DNA from: Candidatus Tayloriibacteriota bacterium
GTDB lineage: Bacteria; Patescibacteriota; Minisyncoccia; Phycocordibacterales; PALSA-1337
Length of the DNA: 51,176 nt
Reading direction: 5' to 3'
NCBI GenBank assembly: GCA_028286665.1
Contig: JAQBRD010000019.1
Location: forward strand, 1 to 51,176
The position numbers and the translations under genes were made by a program. The notes under the pieces were generated by a model. That model ran no database searches, had not been told where the DNA came from, and saw only the letters and a program-made list of their open reading frames with translations. This document shows, piece by piece, positions 22,787 through 31,799 of this stretch; within the stretch, counting starts at the first letter, position 1; the number at the start of each line of letters is the position of its first letter.

Positions 22787-25468
22787 ATGATTCAAAAAGA
22801 CCACAAAGCAAAGACTGAAGCGAAGTCGGCGAGGACTTCGAAGCATGAGCTTCTTGACGGTGAGAAAATCGTCGTGAAAGGAGCCCGCACCCACAACCTG
22901 AAGAACATCACCGTCGAGATGCCGCGCAACAAGATGATCGCCATCACCGGCCTCTCCGGTTCGGGAAAGTCATCGCTCGCATTCGATACGATCTTCGCCG
23001 AAGGCCAGCGCCGGTATGTCGAGTCTCTTTCATCATATGCCCGGCAGTTCCTGAAGCAGATGCAGAAGCCGGACGTCGATGAGATCATCGGACTCTCTCC
23101 GGCTATTTCAATCGATCAGAAATCCCGCTCGAACAATCCTCGCTCGACGGTCGCCACGATCACCGAGATCTATGACTACCTCCGAATCCTTTTCGCGCGC
23201 GTCGGCCATCCGCACTGCCTCGTCTGCGATCGCGAGATCCATCGCATCAGCAAGGAAGAGATCCTCGAGACGATCGTCTCGCAGGTTTCCGGCCGCAACA
23301 AGAAAGCCCGGGAAGTATTCGGCGTTTCCATCACTGATGGAAAGGTGAAGGTCTATGCTCCGGTAATCGTCGGACGAAAGGGCGAGTACTACCAGATGCT
23401 CTACGACCTCCTCGGCAAGGGCTATGACCGCGTGAAGATCGACGGCAAGGTCATGCGACTCCGCGAGCAGATCATCCTCGACAAGAACAAGAAGCACGAC
23501 ATCGACGTCCTCGTCGATGAGATCTTCTTGAGCGAATTCTCTGATAAGGCAACGATGGAGAATGCGAAGGAGCGACTTTCTGAAGCGCTCGAAAAGGCGA
23601 TCGAAGAAGCCCAGGGCCTCATCAAGATCGAATACGGCAACGACAAGGAAGAGACGAAAGAAGAGAAGCTCATGTCGGTCAAATTCATGTGCCCGTATGA
23701 CGGATTCTCATATCCTGAAATCGAGCCTCGCCTGTTCTCATTCAACTCGCCATACGGCGCATGTCCTGAATGCAACGGCCTCGGAACGGAGGAATTCTTC
23801 AGCAATGAGGTCTGCAAGAAATGCAAGGGCGCGCGCCTCCGCGAAGAAGCGCTTTTCGTCCGCATCGACGGCAAGAATATCGTCGAGCTCACCGGCATGT
23901 CGATCGACATCGCCGAGAAATTCTTCCAGTCAGTGAAGCTGACTGCGACTGAAAAGGAGATCGCCAAGATCATCCTGAAGGAGATCGAATCCCGCCTCCG
24001 ATTCATGATCAACGTGGGCATCGAATATCTCACGCTCGACCGGCGCGCGCATACGCTTTCCGGCGGAGAGGCGCAGCGCATCCGCCTCGCATCGCAGCTC
24101 GGTTCCGGCCTCGTGGGAGCGCTCTACGTGCTCGACGAGCCGACGATCGGACTCCATCAGCGAGACAACGACCGCCTCATCACCACCCTCAAGAATCTCC
24201 GCGACCTCGGCAATACGATCGTCGTCGTCGAGCACGATGAGGATACTATGTATGCGTCGGACTATATCATCGACATCGGACCGGGCGCAGGCGTCCATGG
24301 CGGACATGTCGTAGCTGCAGGCTGGCTCGACGAGCTCCTCACGGCGAAGACCTTGCCAGCAGCAAAAGCGAATGAGCTTGGCGGTGCGAAAGAATCGCTC
24401 ACGCTCGCATATCTTCGCGGCGAGAAAGTGATCGCTGTTCCGGCAAAACGCAGAGAATCGAAGGGCAAGATCATGATCCGCGGCGGAAATGTTTTCAATA
24501 TCAAGAACATGGACGCAGATGTGCATCTCGGCGTGCTGAACGTCATCACTGGCGTTTCGGGTTCTGGAAAATCTTCATTCATGTATGAGATCCTCCACAA
24601 GAATCTCCAGGGCCGGCTCGAACGACGCCATCGTACAGCTGAGATTTATAATTGCGAATCATTCGAAGGAACCGAATACGTGAGCCGCGTCATCCTCATC
24701 GACCAGTCAGCGATCGGACGAACTCCGCGATCGAATCCCGCGACATATACGGGCGCATGGACGCACATCCGAGATCTGTTCGCATCATCAGTCGAAGCCA
24801 AGGCTCGAGGCTGGGGCGCAGGGCGATTCTCATTCAATGTGAAGGGCGGACGCTGCGAATCCTGCGAGGGCAATGGCGAGATCGCAGTCGAGATGCATTT
24901 CCTCCCGACAGTCTATGTGCCATGCGAGATCTGCAACGGCAAGCGCTTCATGAAGGAGACCCTCGAAGTGAAATACAAGAAGAAGAGCATCTACGAAGTG
25001 CTCGAGATGACGATCGACGAAGCGATGACATTCTTCGAGGATATTCCTTCGGTGAGTGATCGCCTCGAGACGCTGAAGGAAGTCGGTCTCGGCTATCTGA
25101 AGCTCGGACAATCTGCGACGACGCTTTCCGGCGGAGAAGCGCAGCGCGTCAAGATCTCCTCGGAGCTCTATCGCGCGCATCTCGCGAAGACGATCTATCT
25201 CCTCGACGAGCCGACAGTAGGACTTCATTATGAAGACGTGCGGAAGCTCATCGAGATCCTCGATCGGCTCGTCGAAAAGGGCAACACGGTCGTGGTCATC
25301 GAGCATAACCTCGACCTGGTGAAATCGGCAGACTACGTGCTCGATATCGGTCCCGACGGCGGAAATAAAGGCGGGAAGCTCGTGGCGAAGGGAACGCCGG
25401 AGGATGTGGCGAAGGTCGAGAAATCCTATACCGGCCAATATCTCAAGAAAGTGTTGAAAAAGAGCTAG
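22787..25468 (+). CDS. uvrA: Excinuclease ABC subunit A
   Basis: UvrA is the DNA-damage sensor ATPase of nucleotide excision repair. The 893-residue product has both ABC modules: first Walker A GLSGSGKSS and signature LSGGEAQRIRLAS, second GVSGSGKSS and LSGGEAQRVKISS. The C-terminal zinc finger is intact (CESCEGNG...CEICNGKRF). In the first zinc region the upstream half reads CPYDG, where the usual form is CxxC; its other half, PRLFSFNSPYGACPEC, is normal. Length is slightly below the usual 940. It has its own promoter and a structured leader. Confidence 0.97.
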   Translation: MIQKDHKAKTEAKSARTSKHELLDGEKIVVKGARTHNLKNITVEMPRNKMIAITGLSGSGKSSLAFDTIFAEGQRRYVESLSSYARQFLKQMQKPDVDEIIGLSPAISIDQKSRSNNPRSTVATITEIYDYLRILFARVGHPHCLVCDREIHRISKEEILETIVSQVSGRNKKAREVFGVSITDGKVKVYAPVIVGRKGEYYQMLYDLLGKGYDRVKIDGKVMRLREQIILDKNKKHDIDVLVDEIFLSEFSDKATMENAKERLSEALEKAIEEAQGLIKIEYGNDKEETKEEKLMSVKFMCPYDGFSYPEIEPRLFSFNSPYGACPECNGLGTEEFFSNEVCKKCKGARLREEALFVRIDGKNIVELTGMSIDIAEKFFQSVKLTATEKEIAKIILKEIESRLRFMINVGIEYLTLDRRAHTLSGGEAQRIRLASQLGSGLVGALYVLDEPTIGLHQRDNDRLITTLKNLRDLGNTIVVVEHDEDTMYASDYIIDIGPGAGVHGGHVVAAGWLDELLTAKTLPAAKANELGGAKESLTLAYLRGEKVIAVPAKRRESKGKIMIRGGNVFNIKNMDADVHLGVLNVITGVSGSGKSSFMYEILHKNLQGRLERRHRTAEIYNCESFEGTEYVSRVILIDQSAIGRTPRSNPATYTGAWTHIRDLFASSVEAKARGWGAGRFSFNVKGGRCESCEGNGEIAVEMHFLPTVYVPCEICNGKRFMKETLEVKYKKKSIYEVLEMTIDEAMTFFEDIPSVSDRLETLKEVGLGYLKLGQSATTLSGGEAQRVKISSELYRAHLAKTIYLLDEPTVGLHYEDVRKLIEILDRLVEKGNTVVVIEHNLDLVKSADYVLDIGPDGGNKGGKLVAKGTPEDVAKVEKSYTGQYLKKVLKKS

Positions 25469-25504
25469 TTCATTCGGCCGTTTGCCATGGTATGATGGTG
25501 ATAA

Positions 25505-28500
25505 ATGCCCGCGAAATGGATACAATCCAAAAGAGCTTTTTCCGCTATATTCTTTTTTGCGCTTGTGTCCGCTATTCTCCTCTCGGTATTCGCTTTCAAG
25601 CCGGCATCTTCTGATGCGGCTGGCGGGAATTGCGCTACTCCCAATTTCTACTGGTATACCAATAGCGCTGGCGATTCCTGGAATACGCTCGGTGATTGGT
25701 GGACTGATGCGAGCCATACAGTTAATAAGGGATCGCTCCCTGTTTCAGGTTCTTGCGTTGCTACAGTCGGCAATACTGGTCCTTCTGTTGATATAGAGGT
25801 CGTTCCGATACTTCCTGAGCTCGGCTCACTGGATGCAAGCGCCACAGGAATACTATTCAACAGCAGCTCATTGCTGCCAAATATGCCGTACACAATCAAA
25901 GGCAATATTTCCTTCATAGGAGCTTCGGGTATTGGAGGAAATTTTAATATTGATGACGGAGCCACGGTGACTTTCTATGAGTCAAGCCATAACGATGGAA
26001 ACATCAGCGGTCCTGGCGGCAGTACAGTATTTTTCTACGATTCAAGCGAGAACAATGGTAATATCAGCGGCGGAGTCGATGTGGTATTCAACGGATCGAG
26101 TCTCAATAAAGCTACTGGCAATCTCGATGTCAGTACCGCTGTGTTTAATGGCTCAAGCATCAATGCCGGAGCAGTCCTGGGTCAAACGACCTTCAATGGC
26201 TCGAGCTACAATTCTACGGGGCAGGTATATGGAGGAAGCGATGTCAGATTCAATACTGATCATTATGGCGGAGTTGCGCCGACGGGGGGAACGATCACGC
26301 TGAGCGGAAGTCAGAGCTGGACCATCGGTGCTCCGGAGGGCATTATCCGAGACTCCGACGGCAATCAGATCACTACGTTCGTATTCAACAATCAGAGCAC
26401 TGTAGTCAACACGCTCATTACGGGAGATGCGATATTCAATGGCCAGAGCCGTCCTGAGGGAAGCCACATCACCGGCAATGCCACATTCAATAGCTCGTAC
26501 TTCAGCCAAACGCCTCCAATGGGCGGGGTGCTTGAGTTCAACGGAACCAATTGGTCGAATAGGGTAGATGGCACCATGTTTGATTCGCAGAGCAATCCGA
26601 TCACGCTTTTCCTATTCGGTCCGAATAGCTTCAATGACAGCGCCGGATTCATATTCGCCGACGCATCTTTCAATGATTCGAATAACTTAGGCACTATCAG
26701 CGGCGCCTATACCGCAACATTCAACGGAACAAGCTCGAATAGCGGCGCCGAAGACTATGTTCACAGTATATTCAATGGCGACAGCTATAATACCGGTGCT
26801 ATCAGCGGCGACGCTGAATTCCATGACCGCGCGCATAGCGATACAGGTTCAATATCCGGCACGGCGCTATTTGATGGCGAAAGCTATTGTCAGGGAACTG
26901 AAATTTTCAGCTTCGCCACATTCAATGGTACGGGCTTCAGCAGCTGCTATATCGATGGCGGCGCGGAATTCAACGACACGACCCGCAACGATGGGACTGT
27001 CCTGACGGCTGCCACATTCAACGCTTCAAGCACGAATAATTTCGAAATCTACGCGGATACTACATTCAATGGCAGAAGCTTCAATGGCAGCTCAGGGAAT
27101 ATCTTGGGTGCAGTCACATTCAATAATTTGACCTACAATCTCGGCGGAACCTTCGGTACCACCACATTCAATGGCATAAGCTACAACGGTGGCAATACTG
27201 AAGTCGGCTTCAATGCCATATTCAATGATACGACTCATAATGAAGGCACAGTCCTGAGCGATGCAACATTCAATACTAATTATTATGCTTCTACAACCCC
27301 TGCGGCAGGCAGACTTGCAATAGAGGGCGGAAAATCATGGATTGGCTATCTGGGCGGAGCAGTATATGGTTCGGACAATGACCCGATCACCTCGTTTATT
27401 TTCTACGGCACAAGCACCAATGCCGGCGACGTTAATGTGCCTGCGATATTCAACGGATCATCAACTAATGGAGCGACGCTTCATAGCGATGCGACATTCA
27501 ACGATCACAGCTCCAACGGAGCCGATGTCGAGGGGACTTCGACCTTCAATGGGTTCAGCTTCAATTCGGGCACTATCAGCATCTCGACCTTCAATGGTTC
27601 AAGCCATAATGAAGGCTCTATTTTCAATAATGCGACATTCAACGATCTCAGCTATAACAACAATGACATTGATGGCAACGCCGTTTTCAATGGCACAAGT
27701 CATAATTCTGGGAACGGACACGTCTTCCATTCTGCAACCTTCAACACCGACTGGTATGGCGGATCTGTTCCTGCGGCCGGCATATTCAATATCGATGGAG
27801 GAAAGTCTTGGCTGGGCGAAGTCTTCGGAACGGTATTCGGTTCCGATAACGCCACTACTACGGGATTCTTCCTGAATGGCACAAGCACGAATCAAGGCGT
27901 GATCTTCACGACATATCCGCTGCATGCGACGACGACTCTCAACGGCGATCTTCCAGCCAATAACGGCACGATCAATGGAACGAAAGTGCGCCGATATGCT
28001 TCAAATGCTACGACTACGGCGAATTTCCTTACAGGCGCTCCTTGGACCGTTTTCGCTGACGGCGCTGTCGTCGACGTCTCCGGCGCCACCTTCGGTACGA
28101 GCACGACATTCCTGGCGCTCAATGGAGGATCATTCGCGACTCTTTCGACTGCGTGCGGGTCGCCGCTCATCGGAGGCCTCACATATCGCCTCTCAGCGAA
28201 CGCTACGGCGACGTGCACTGTTTCAGGAAATAACGTCACGCTCGATGGCGATGGAAAGACTCTTGTGGGAAATATCATCGGTAACGGGGCAACATCCGGA
28301 GCCGCTGGCTTCAGCTTCAATCTCGTGAGCATCACGGTCACTGGCAGCATTACGTCGAACGGAGCGAACGGAACGATCGGAGGCGCTGCAGGAACCATCA
28401 CGGTATCATCTTCGACAGTTGCTTCGATCACCTCGACCGGAGGCAACGGAACCGGAAATGGAGGTGCGGGAGGCACGATCACAGTCATCAGCTCGACAAG

Positions 28501-29767
28501 CACTGCGCTCGCCGCGAACGGAGGAAATAGTTCGAATAACGGTGCCGGCGGAAATGGAGGAACTATCAATGTTATCGACTCTGCCTATACAACTCTCTCT
28601 ACTGTTGCAGGAGTCGATGGTCCGAACAAGAATCCGGCTCAAGGCTCAGGCAGCGGAGGGTCGAGCCATGTCACCGACAGAGTTCCTCCAGTCATCACAT
28701 TGAACGGCAGCGCATCAGTGTCTGTCGCTGAAGGCGGTACATATACTGAGCTCGGCGCGACTGCAGTCGACGCGGTTTCGGGAAGCCGAACGGTCGTCGT
28801 GAGCGGATCAGTCAATGCCGCGACTCCCGGTATATACATCATCACATATACTGCAGCCGATGCGGCAGGCAATACTGCAGCAAAGACGCGTGCCGTAACA
28901 GTTGTCGCCGCTGTGCGCGGCTGTATGGACTCGACTGCTGCCAATTACAATTCATCCGCGACGATCAGCAATGGAAGCTGTACCTATGCATCAGCGACGA
29001 CAGATTCACCGGGCTCCGGAACAGGAGCGAAATCCGGATACTCGGGGCTTTCACGCGGCCTTGCTTTCGGCCCGGTGAATCCGCTCTCGTTCAATCCGTT
29101 GCCGAATTTCAGCGGCAGCCTCTCTGCGAATCAGGGCGTCACCAATTTCGGCAATATTCTGAGCGGGCTGAATTCTCCCCGGACGCTCAAGCTCTCGCCG
29201 ATCTCTTTCAGATTCGTTCCGCAGGTTTCATCATTCCTCTTTGCGCCGCTGCCGCCGTCAGTCGTCGCCATACTCAATAAGCTGCCGAAAGTCTCATCGC
29301 AGCTCGCTTCTGCGGGATTGAATCATGAGCAGGATCTCGTGTCGCTTCTCAGGAATCCTATTCCGCTCACGCTTGCTGCTGGGGAAGCGAAGCCTGCCGG
29401 CCTCTTCTTCGTAAGCGCATCGAGCACGCCGCTCCGTGCTTTCATTTCGGGAGATACTGCGCATCCTCTGATAGAGCTTGTTCGCGCAACCTCCGGCGAT
29501 ATCCTCGATGTGAGCCTCATTCCGCTGAGCAAAGCTCCGATATCTGCCAAATTTGAAGGAAAATCCCTCGCATTCTTCATTTCGAAGACTGGAGAAGCTC
29601 ACGCATTGATCAGCGTCCCTGCTAGGCCGGGAAGATATTTCCTGACAACTGCAGCTGCGCCGATGCCGCTCGTCATCGAGGTTCGGGAGGCTGCGAAGCC
29701 TGTCTTTGTTCCGAAGCCGACGCTCGGGCAGAAGGTGTCAGCGTGGTTCAGCCGCATTTTCCGCTAG
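25505..29767 (+). CDS. Giant repeat surface protein with DUF5011-like domain
   Basis: 1420 residues. A signal peptide (hydrophobic core about 13-32, FFALVSAILLSVFAF) predicts export. Residues about 190-800 are a repeat region of roughly 16-residue units with the motif (A/T)-x-FN-x-S-x-N-x-G, as in ATFNGSS and AIFNDTT, suggesting a beta-solenoid. Next comes a Gly/Thr/Ser-rich region, then a DUF5011/HYR-like Ig-type domain (about 1060-1135, PPVITLNGSASVSVAEGG) and a GCMDSTAANYNSSA motif like those of adhesins. The C-terminal ~250 residues are unknown and end KVSAWFSRIFR; no LPXTG or clear anchor helix is seen. Likely an attachment or host-contact protein. Confidence 0.82.
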   Translation: MPAKWIQSKRAFSAIFFFALVSAILLSVFAFKPASSDAAGGNCATPNFYWYTNSAGDSWNTLGDWWTDASHTVNKGSLPVSGSCVATVGNTGPSVDIEVVPILPELGSLDASATGILFNSSSLLPNMPYTIKGNISFIGASGIGGNFNIDDGATVTFYESSHNDGNISGPGGSTVFFYDSSENNGNISGGVDVVFNGSSLNKATGNLDVSTAVFNGSSINAGAVLGQTTFNGSSYNSTGQVYGGSDVRFNTDHYGGVAPTGGTITLSGSQSWTIGAPEGIIRDSDGNQITTFVFNNQSTVVNTLITGDAIFNGQSRPEGSHITGNATFNSSYFSQTPPMGGVLEFNGTNWSNRVDGTMFDSQSNPITLFLFGPNSFNDSAGFIFADASFNDSNNLGTISGAYTATFNGTSSNSGAEDYVHSIFNGDSYNTGAISGDAEFHDRAHSDTGSISGTALFDGESYCQGTEIFSFATFNGTGFSSCYIDGGAEFNDTTRNDGTVLTAATFNASSTNNFEIYADTTFNGRSFNGSSGNILGAVTFNNLTYNLGGTFGTTTFNGISYNGGNTEVGFNAIFNDTTHNEGTVLSDATFNTNYYASTTPAAGRLAIEGGKSWIGYLGGAVYGSDNDPITSFIFYGTSTNAGDVNVPAIFNGSSTNGATLHSDATFNDHSSNGADVEGTSTFNGFSFNSGTISISTFNGSSHNEGSIFNNATFNDLSYNNNDIDGNAVFNGTSHNSGNGHVFHSATFNTDWYGGSVPAAGIFNIDGGKSWLGEVFGTVFGSDNATTTGFFLNGTSTNQGVIFTTYPLHATTTLNGDLPANNGTINGTKVRRYASNATTTANFLTGAPWTVFADGAVVDVSGATFGTSTTFLALNGGSFATLSTACGSPLIGGLTYRLSANATATCTVSGNNVTLDGDGKTLVGNIIGNGATSGAAGFSFNLVSITVTGSITSNGANGTIGGAAGTITVSSSTVASITSTGGNGTGNGGAGGTITVISSTSTALAANGGNSSNNGAGGNGGTINVIDSAYTTLSTVAGVDGPNKNPAQGSGSGGSSHVTDRVPPVITLNGSASVSVAEGGTYTELGATAVDAVSGSRTVVVSGSVNAATPGIYIITYTAADAAGNTAAKTRAVTVVAAVRGCMDSTAANYNSSATISNGSCTYASATTDSPGSGTGAKSGYSGLSRGLAFGPVNPLSFNPLPNFSGSLSANQGVTNFGNILSGLNSPRTLKLSPISFRFVPQVSSFLFAPLPPSVVAILNKLPKVSSQLASAGLNHEQDLVSLLRNPIPLTLAAGEAKPAGLFFVSASSTPLRAFISGDTAHPLIELVRATSGDILDVSLIPLSKAPISAKFEGKSLAFFISKTGEAHALISVPARPGRYFLTTAAAPMPLVIEVREAAKPVFVPKPTLGQKVSAWFSRIFR
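26080..27900 (+). repeat. Two-level coding repeat in the surface protein
   Basis: DNA coding the solenoid: TTCAAT/TTCAAC (Phe-Asn) recurs about every 48 bp. Superposed are four copies of a longer ~48-residue module starting near 26249, 26486, 27269 and 27740. Each reads FN-[ST]-x-[YW], then a Pro-rich turn, a Gly-x-Ser-Trp or similar strand, a DS/SD(N) turn and an F-x-F strand ending in NxST. The regular insertion of a longer module into a short-unit solenoid suggests growth by segmental duplication. Confidence 0.75.
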
Positions 29768-29820
29768 GCGTAGTTCGGTATGCTGCGTATCGTCTCGAAT
29801 GAGAGCATCAGCTATATCAA

Positions 29821-29853
29821 AAAGAGCCCAGCACATTGCATGCTGGGCTCTTT
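29821..29853. terminator. Bidirectional terminator after the surface-protein gene
   Basis: A 13-bp perfect stem (AAAGAGCCCAGCA 29821-29833 with its complement 29841-29853), 7-nt loop. It lies between the surface-protein gene and the convergent membrane-protein gene. Confidence 0.88.
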
Positions 29854-29873
29854 GCGAATGCGAAGAGCGATTT

Positions 29874-30260
29874 TCAATCTGTTCCGCGCTGAGGAAGGTT
29901 GGTGGTCACGAGTTCCGTGATGAATTTCAGGAATGCAGAGCCCACGATCCAGAATGCGACCATCCCGATCGGAATGATGCCTGGGGTTTTCGAATGCAGC
30001 CAGAACACGGTCATGACATAGCAGGCGAAGAAGTATATGCCACTGATCGGGCCCAGGTCCTCTTCTTGGATGAGCAGCACGAGATCCGCGATCAGGCAGA
30101 TGCCGATGATGATTTCACAGATGAGGCGTTCTTTGCCGTGATACCAGCTTATCCCGGCGATAACGGAGATCCATATCGGTATGGCCATGACGAGCACCAG
30201 AAAAAAAGATCCTGGTTCGCGGTCCTCTTCGTCAGTGTTGATATGAGGTGTAGGTTCCAT
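29874..30260 (-). CDS. Small integral membrane protein, unknown function
   Basis: 128 residues with four predicted membrane helices (about 19-38, 46-64, 72-89, 96-115) after an acidic N-terminal tail (MEPTPHINTDEEDREPG). No motif is recognised. A plus-strand frame across it (29706-30341) has the composition of a shadow. The minus-strand promoter TTGACG-17-TATATT (30329-30357) and the shared terminator at 29821-29853 support this gene. Confidence 0.65.
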   Translation of the reverse strand: MEPTPHINTDEEDREPGSFFLVLVMAIPIWISVIAGISWYHGKERLICEIIIGICLIADLVLLIQEEDLGPISGIYFFACYVMTVFWLHSKTPGIIPIGMVAFWIVGSAFLKFITELVTTNLPQRGTD

Positions 30261-30328
30261 AATTCAGACTTCAAGCCTTTCAGGTGCGGTTATTGTTTTG
30301 TGAGATTGCAGGGTGTTTTGCCGATAGT

Positions 30329-30357
30329 AATATACTATTGATACTGCAAAGCGTCAA
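30329..30357 (-). promoter_or_regulatory. Promoter of the small membrane-protein gene
   Basis: Minus strand: TTGACG (30357-30352), 17-bp spacer, TATATT (30334-30329); leader of about 60 nt. Confidence 0.65.
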
Positions 30358-30392
30358 TTGCAGGCGTGGTGAGTGCGAATAGAAAAAGCTCG

Positions 30393-30412
30393 CGTTTTGA
30401 AGTTTCAAAACG
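30393..30412. promoter_or_regulatory. Candidate operator upstream of uvrC
   Basis: A perfect dyad, CGTTTTGAA and its complement with a 2-bp centre (30393-30412), overlaps the -35 position of a TGT-TAAAAT promoter (hexamer 30426-30431). This is where a repressor would act; a DNA-damage regulator is a natural but unproven guess. Confidence 0.45.
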
Positions 30413-30443
30413 AACCTGCCTATGTTAAAATGCCTCACTAAGT

Positions 30444-31769
30444 ATGAATAGTCAAGACTTACTCAAGATCAATATGCCGGACGCGCCAGGCGTCTATTTC
30501 TTCAAGAATTCAGCTGGCGATATCCTCTATATCGGCAGGGCTACTTCGCTGCGCGACCGCGTGCGGAGCTATTTCGGCGACGACCTCATCCATACCCGCG
30601 GGCCGCTGCTCATCGACATGGTGACGCAGTCTGCGAAGATCGATTGGACTGAAACCGGATCGGTGCTCGAGGCGATCATCCTCGAAGCGAACCTCATCAA
30701 GCAGCATCAGCCGTATTTCAATACGAAGGAGAAGGACAATCGCAGCTTCAACTACGTCGTCATCACTGACGAGGATTTTCCGCGCGTGCTCATGGTCCGC
30801 GGGCGCAATCTCGAAGCTGCAATCGCAGACGGAACGCTTCCATACGAAGTCCGCGAGTCATTCGGACCATACACGAATCCGACGATGCTCCGCGATGCGC
30901 TCAAGATCATCCGGAGGATCTTTCCATATCATGATACGTGCGTGCCAGGCTCAGGCAAGCCATGTTTCAATCGCCAGCTCGGCAGGTGCCCGGGCGTCTG
31001 CAGCGGGGAGATTTCTCAGAAAGACTACATGAAGACGATCCGCCGCATCATGCTCTTCCTTCGCGGCAAGACGTCTGCGCTCACCGAATCCCTTGAACGA
31101 GATATGAAGGAATATGCGTCGAAGCAGGAATTCGAGAAGGCGAATGAAGCAAAGAAGACGCTCTATGCGCTCTCGCATATCCAGGATATCGGATTGCTCA
31201 AGAGCGAGGCGGGCATCGTGCTCGGCAATGCATCTGAGGGCGATGAGAAGTATATCGACTATTCGACCGGCTCGATCGCTGGGCGTTATCGCATCGAAGC
31301 ATATGACATTGCGCACCTCGGCGGCAATGACGCGGTCGGCGTGATGACTGTCGTTACGAACGGTACTATCGACAAGGCCGAGTACCGCAAATTCCGCGTG
31401 CGCCGAGCTGTGAAGAAATCGCAGAAAGATGGCGGCAATGATGATGTGAATAACTTGAAGGAAATCCTGTCGCGCAGATTTGCCCGCAATGACTGGCCGA
31501 TGCCGGATCTCGTCGTCGTCGACGGAGGAATCGGCCAGATCAATGCAGCTGAAGCGGTGCTCGCTGGCTTCGAGCTGAAGATCCCGGTCGTTTCAGTCGT
31601 GAAGGATGAAACGCATTCGCCGCGCGATCTCATGAGTTCTACTATGGCGAGCCGTGCAATCACTGATGAAACGCTCAAAGCCGCCGTCCTCCTCGCCAAT
31701 GCCGAGTCGCATCGCTTCGCTATCGCATACCACAAACTCCTCCGCAAGAAGTCATTCATCAAGAAATAG
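30444..31769 (+). CDS. uvrC: Excinuclease ABC subunit C, short form
   Basis: UvrC makes both incisions in nucleotide excision repair. The 441-residue product has the N-terminal GIY-YIG nuclease (GVYFF...ILYIGRATSLRDRV), the Cys-containing linker (CFNRQLGRCPGVC), a UVR motif (about 218-250, EFEKANEAKKTLYAL) that meets UvrB, and the RNase H-like second nuclease (EAYDIAHLGGNDAVG, PDLVVVDGGIGQINAAE). Typical UvrC has about 600 residues: here the frame stops soon after HRFAIAYHKLLRKK and the tandem helix-hairpin-helix domain is missing. That domain aids DNA binding and, in E. coli, the 5' incision. No frameshifted remnant follows. Confidence 0.93.
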   Translation: MNSQDLLKINMPDAPGVYFFKNSAGDILYIGRATSLRDRVRSYFGDDLIHTRGPLLIDMVTQSAKIDWTETGSVLEAIILEANLIKQHQPYFNTKEKDNRSFNYVVITDEDFPRVLMVRGRNLEAAIADGTLPYEVRESFGPYTNPTMLRDALKIIRRIFPYHDTCVPGSGKPCFNRQLGRCPGVCSGEISQKDYMKTIRRIMLFLRGKTSALTESLERDMKEYASKQEFEKANEAKKTLYALSHIQDIGLLKSEAGIVLGNASEGDEKYIDYSTGSIAGRYRIEAYDIAHLGGNDAVGVMTVVTNGTIDKAEYRKFRVRRAVKKSQKDGGNDDVNNLKEILSRRFARNDWPMPDLVVVDGGIGQINAAEAVLAGFELKIPVVSVVKDETHSPRDLMSSTMASRAITDETLKAAVLLANAESHRFAIAYHKLLRKKSFIKK

Positions 31770-31784
31770 CTCGAATATTTCTTG

Positions 31785-31793
31785 TGATATACT
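31785..31793 (+). promoter_or_regulatory. Extended -10 promoter of ddl, leaderless layout
   Basis: TGA-TATACT (hexamer 31788-31793) ends exactly 6 nt before the ATG at 31800. Confidence 0.6.
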
Positions 31794-31799
31794 TTCACC

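Noticed and set aside
26080-27900. Short regular DNA repeats that could suggest a CRISPR array
   Set aside because: They are coding repeats (Phe-Asn-x-Ser) in one long open frame, are degenerate, and have no uniform spacers or cas genes.
29706-30341. 211-codon plus-strand frame after the surface protein
   Set aside because: It overlaps the end of the surface gene, a strong bidirectional terminator, and the minus-strand membrane-protein gene, which has its own promoter.
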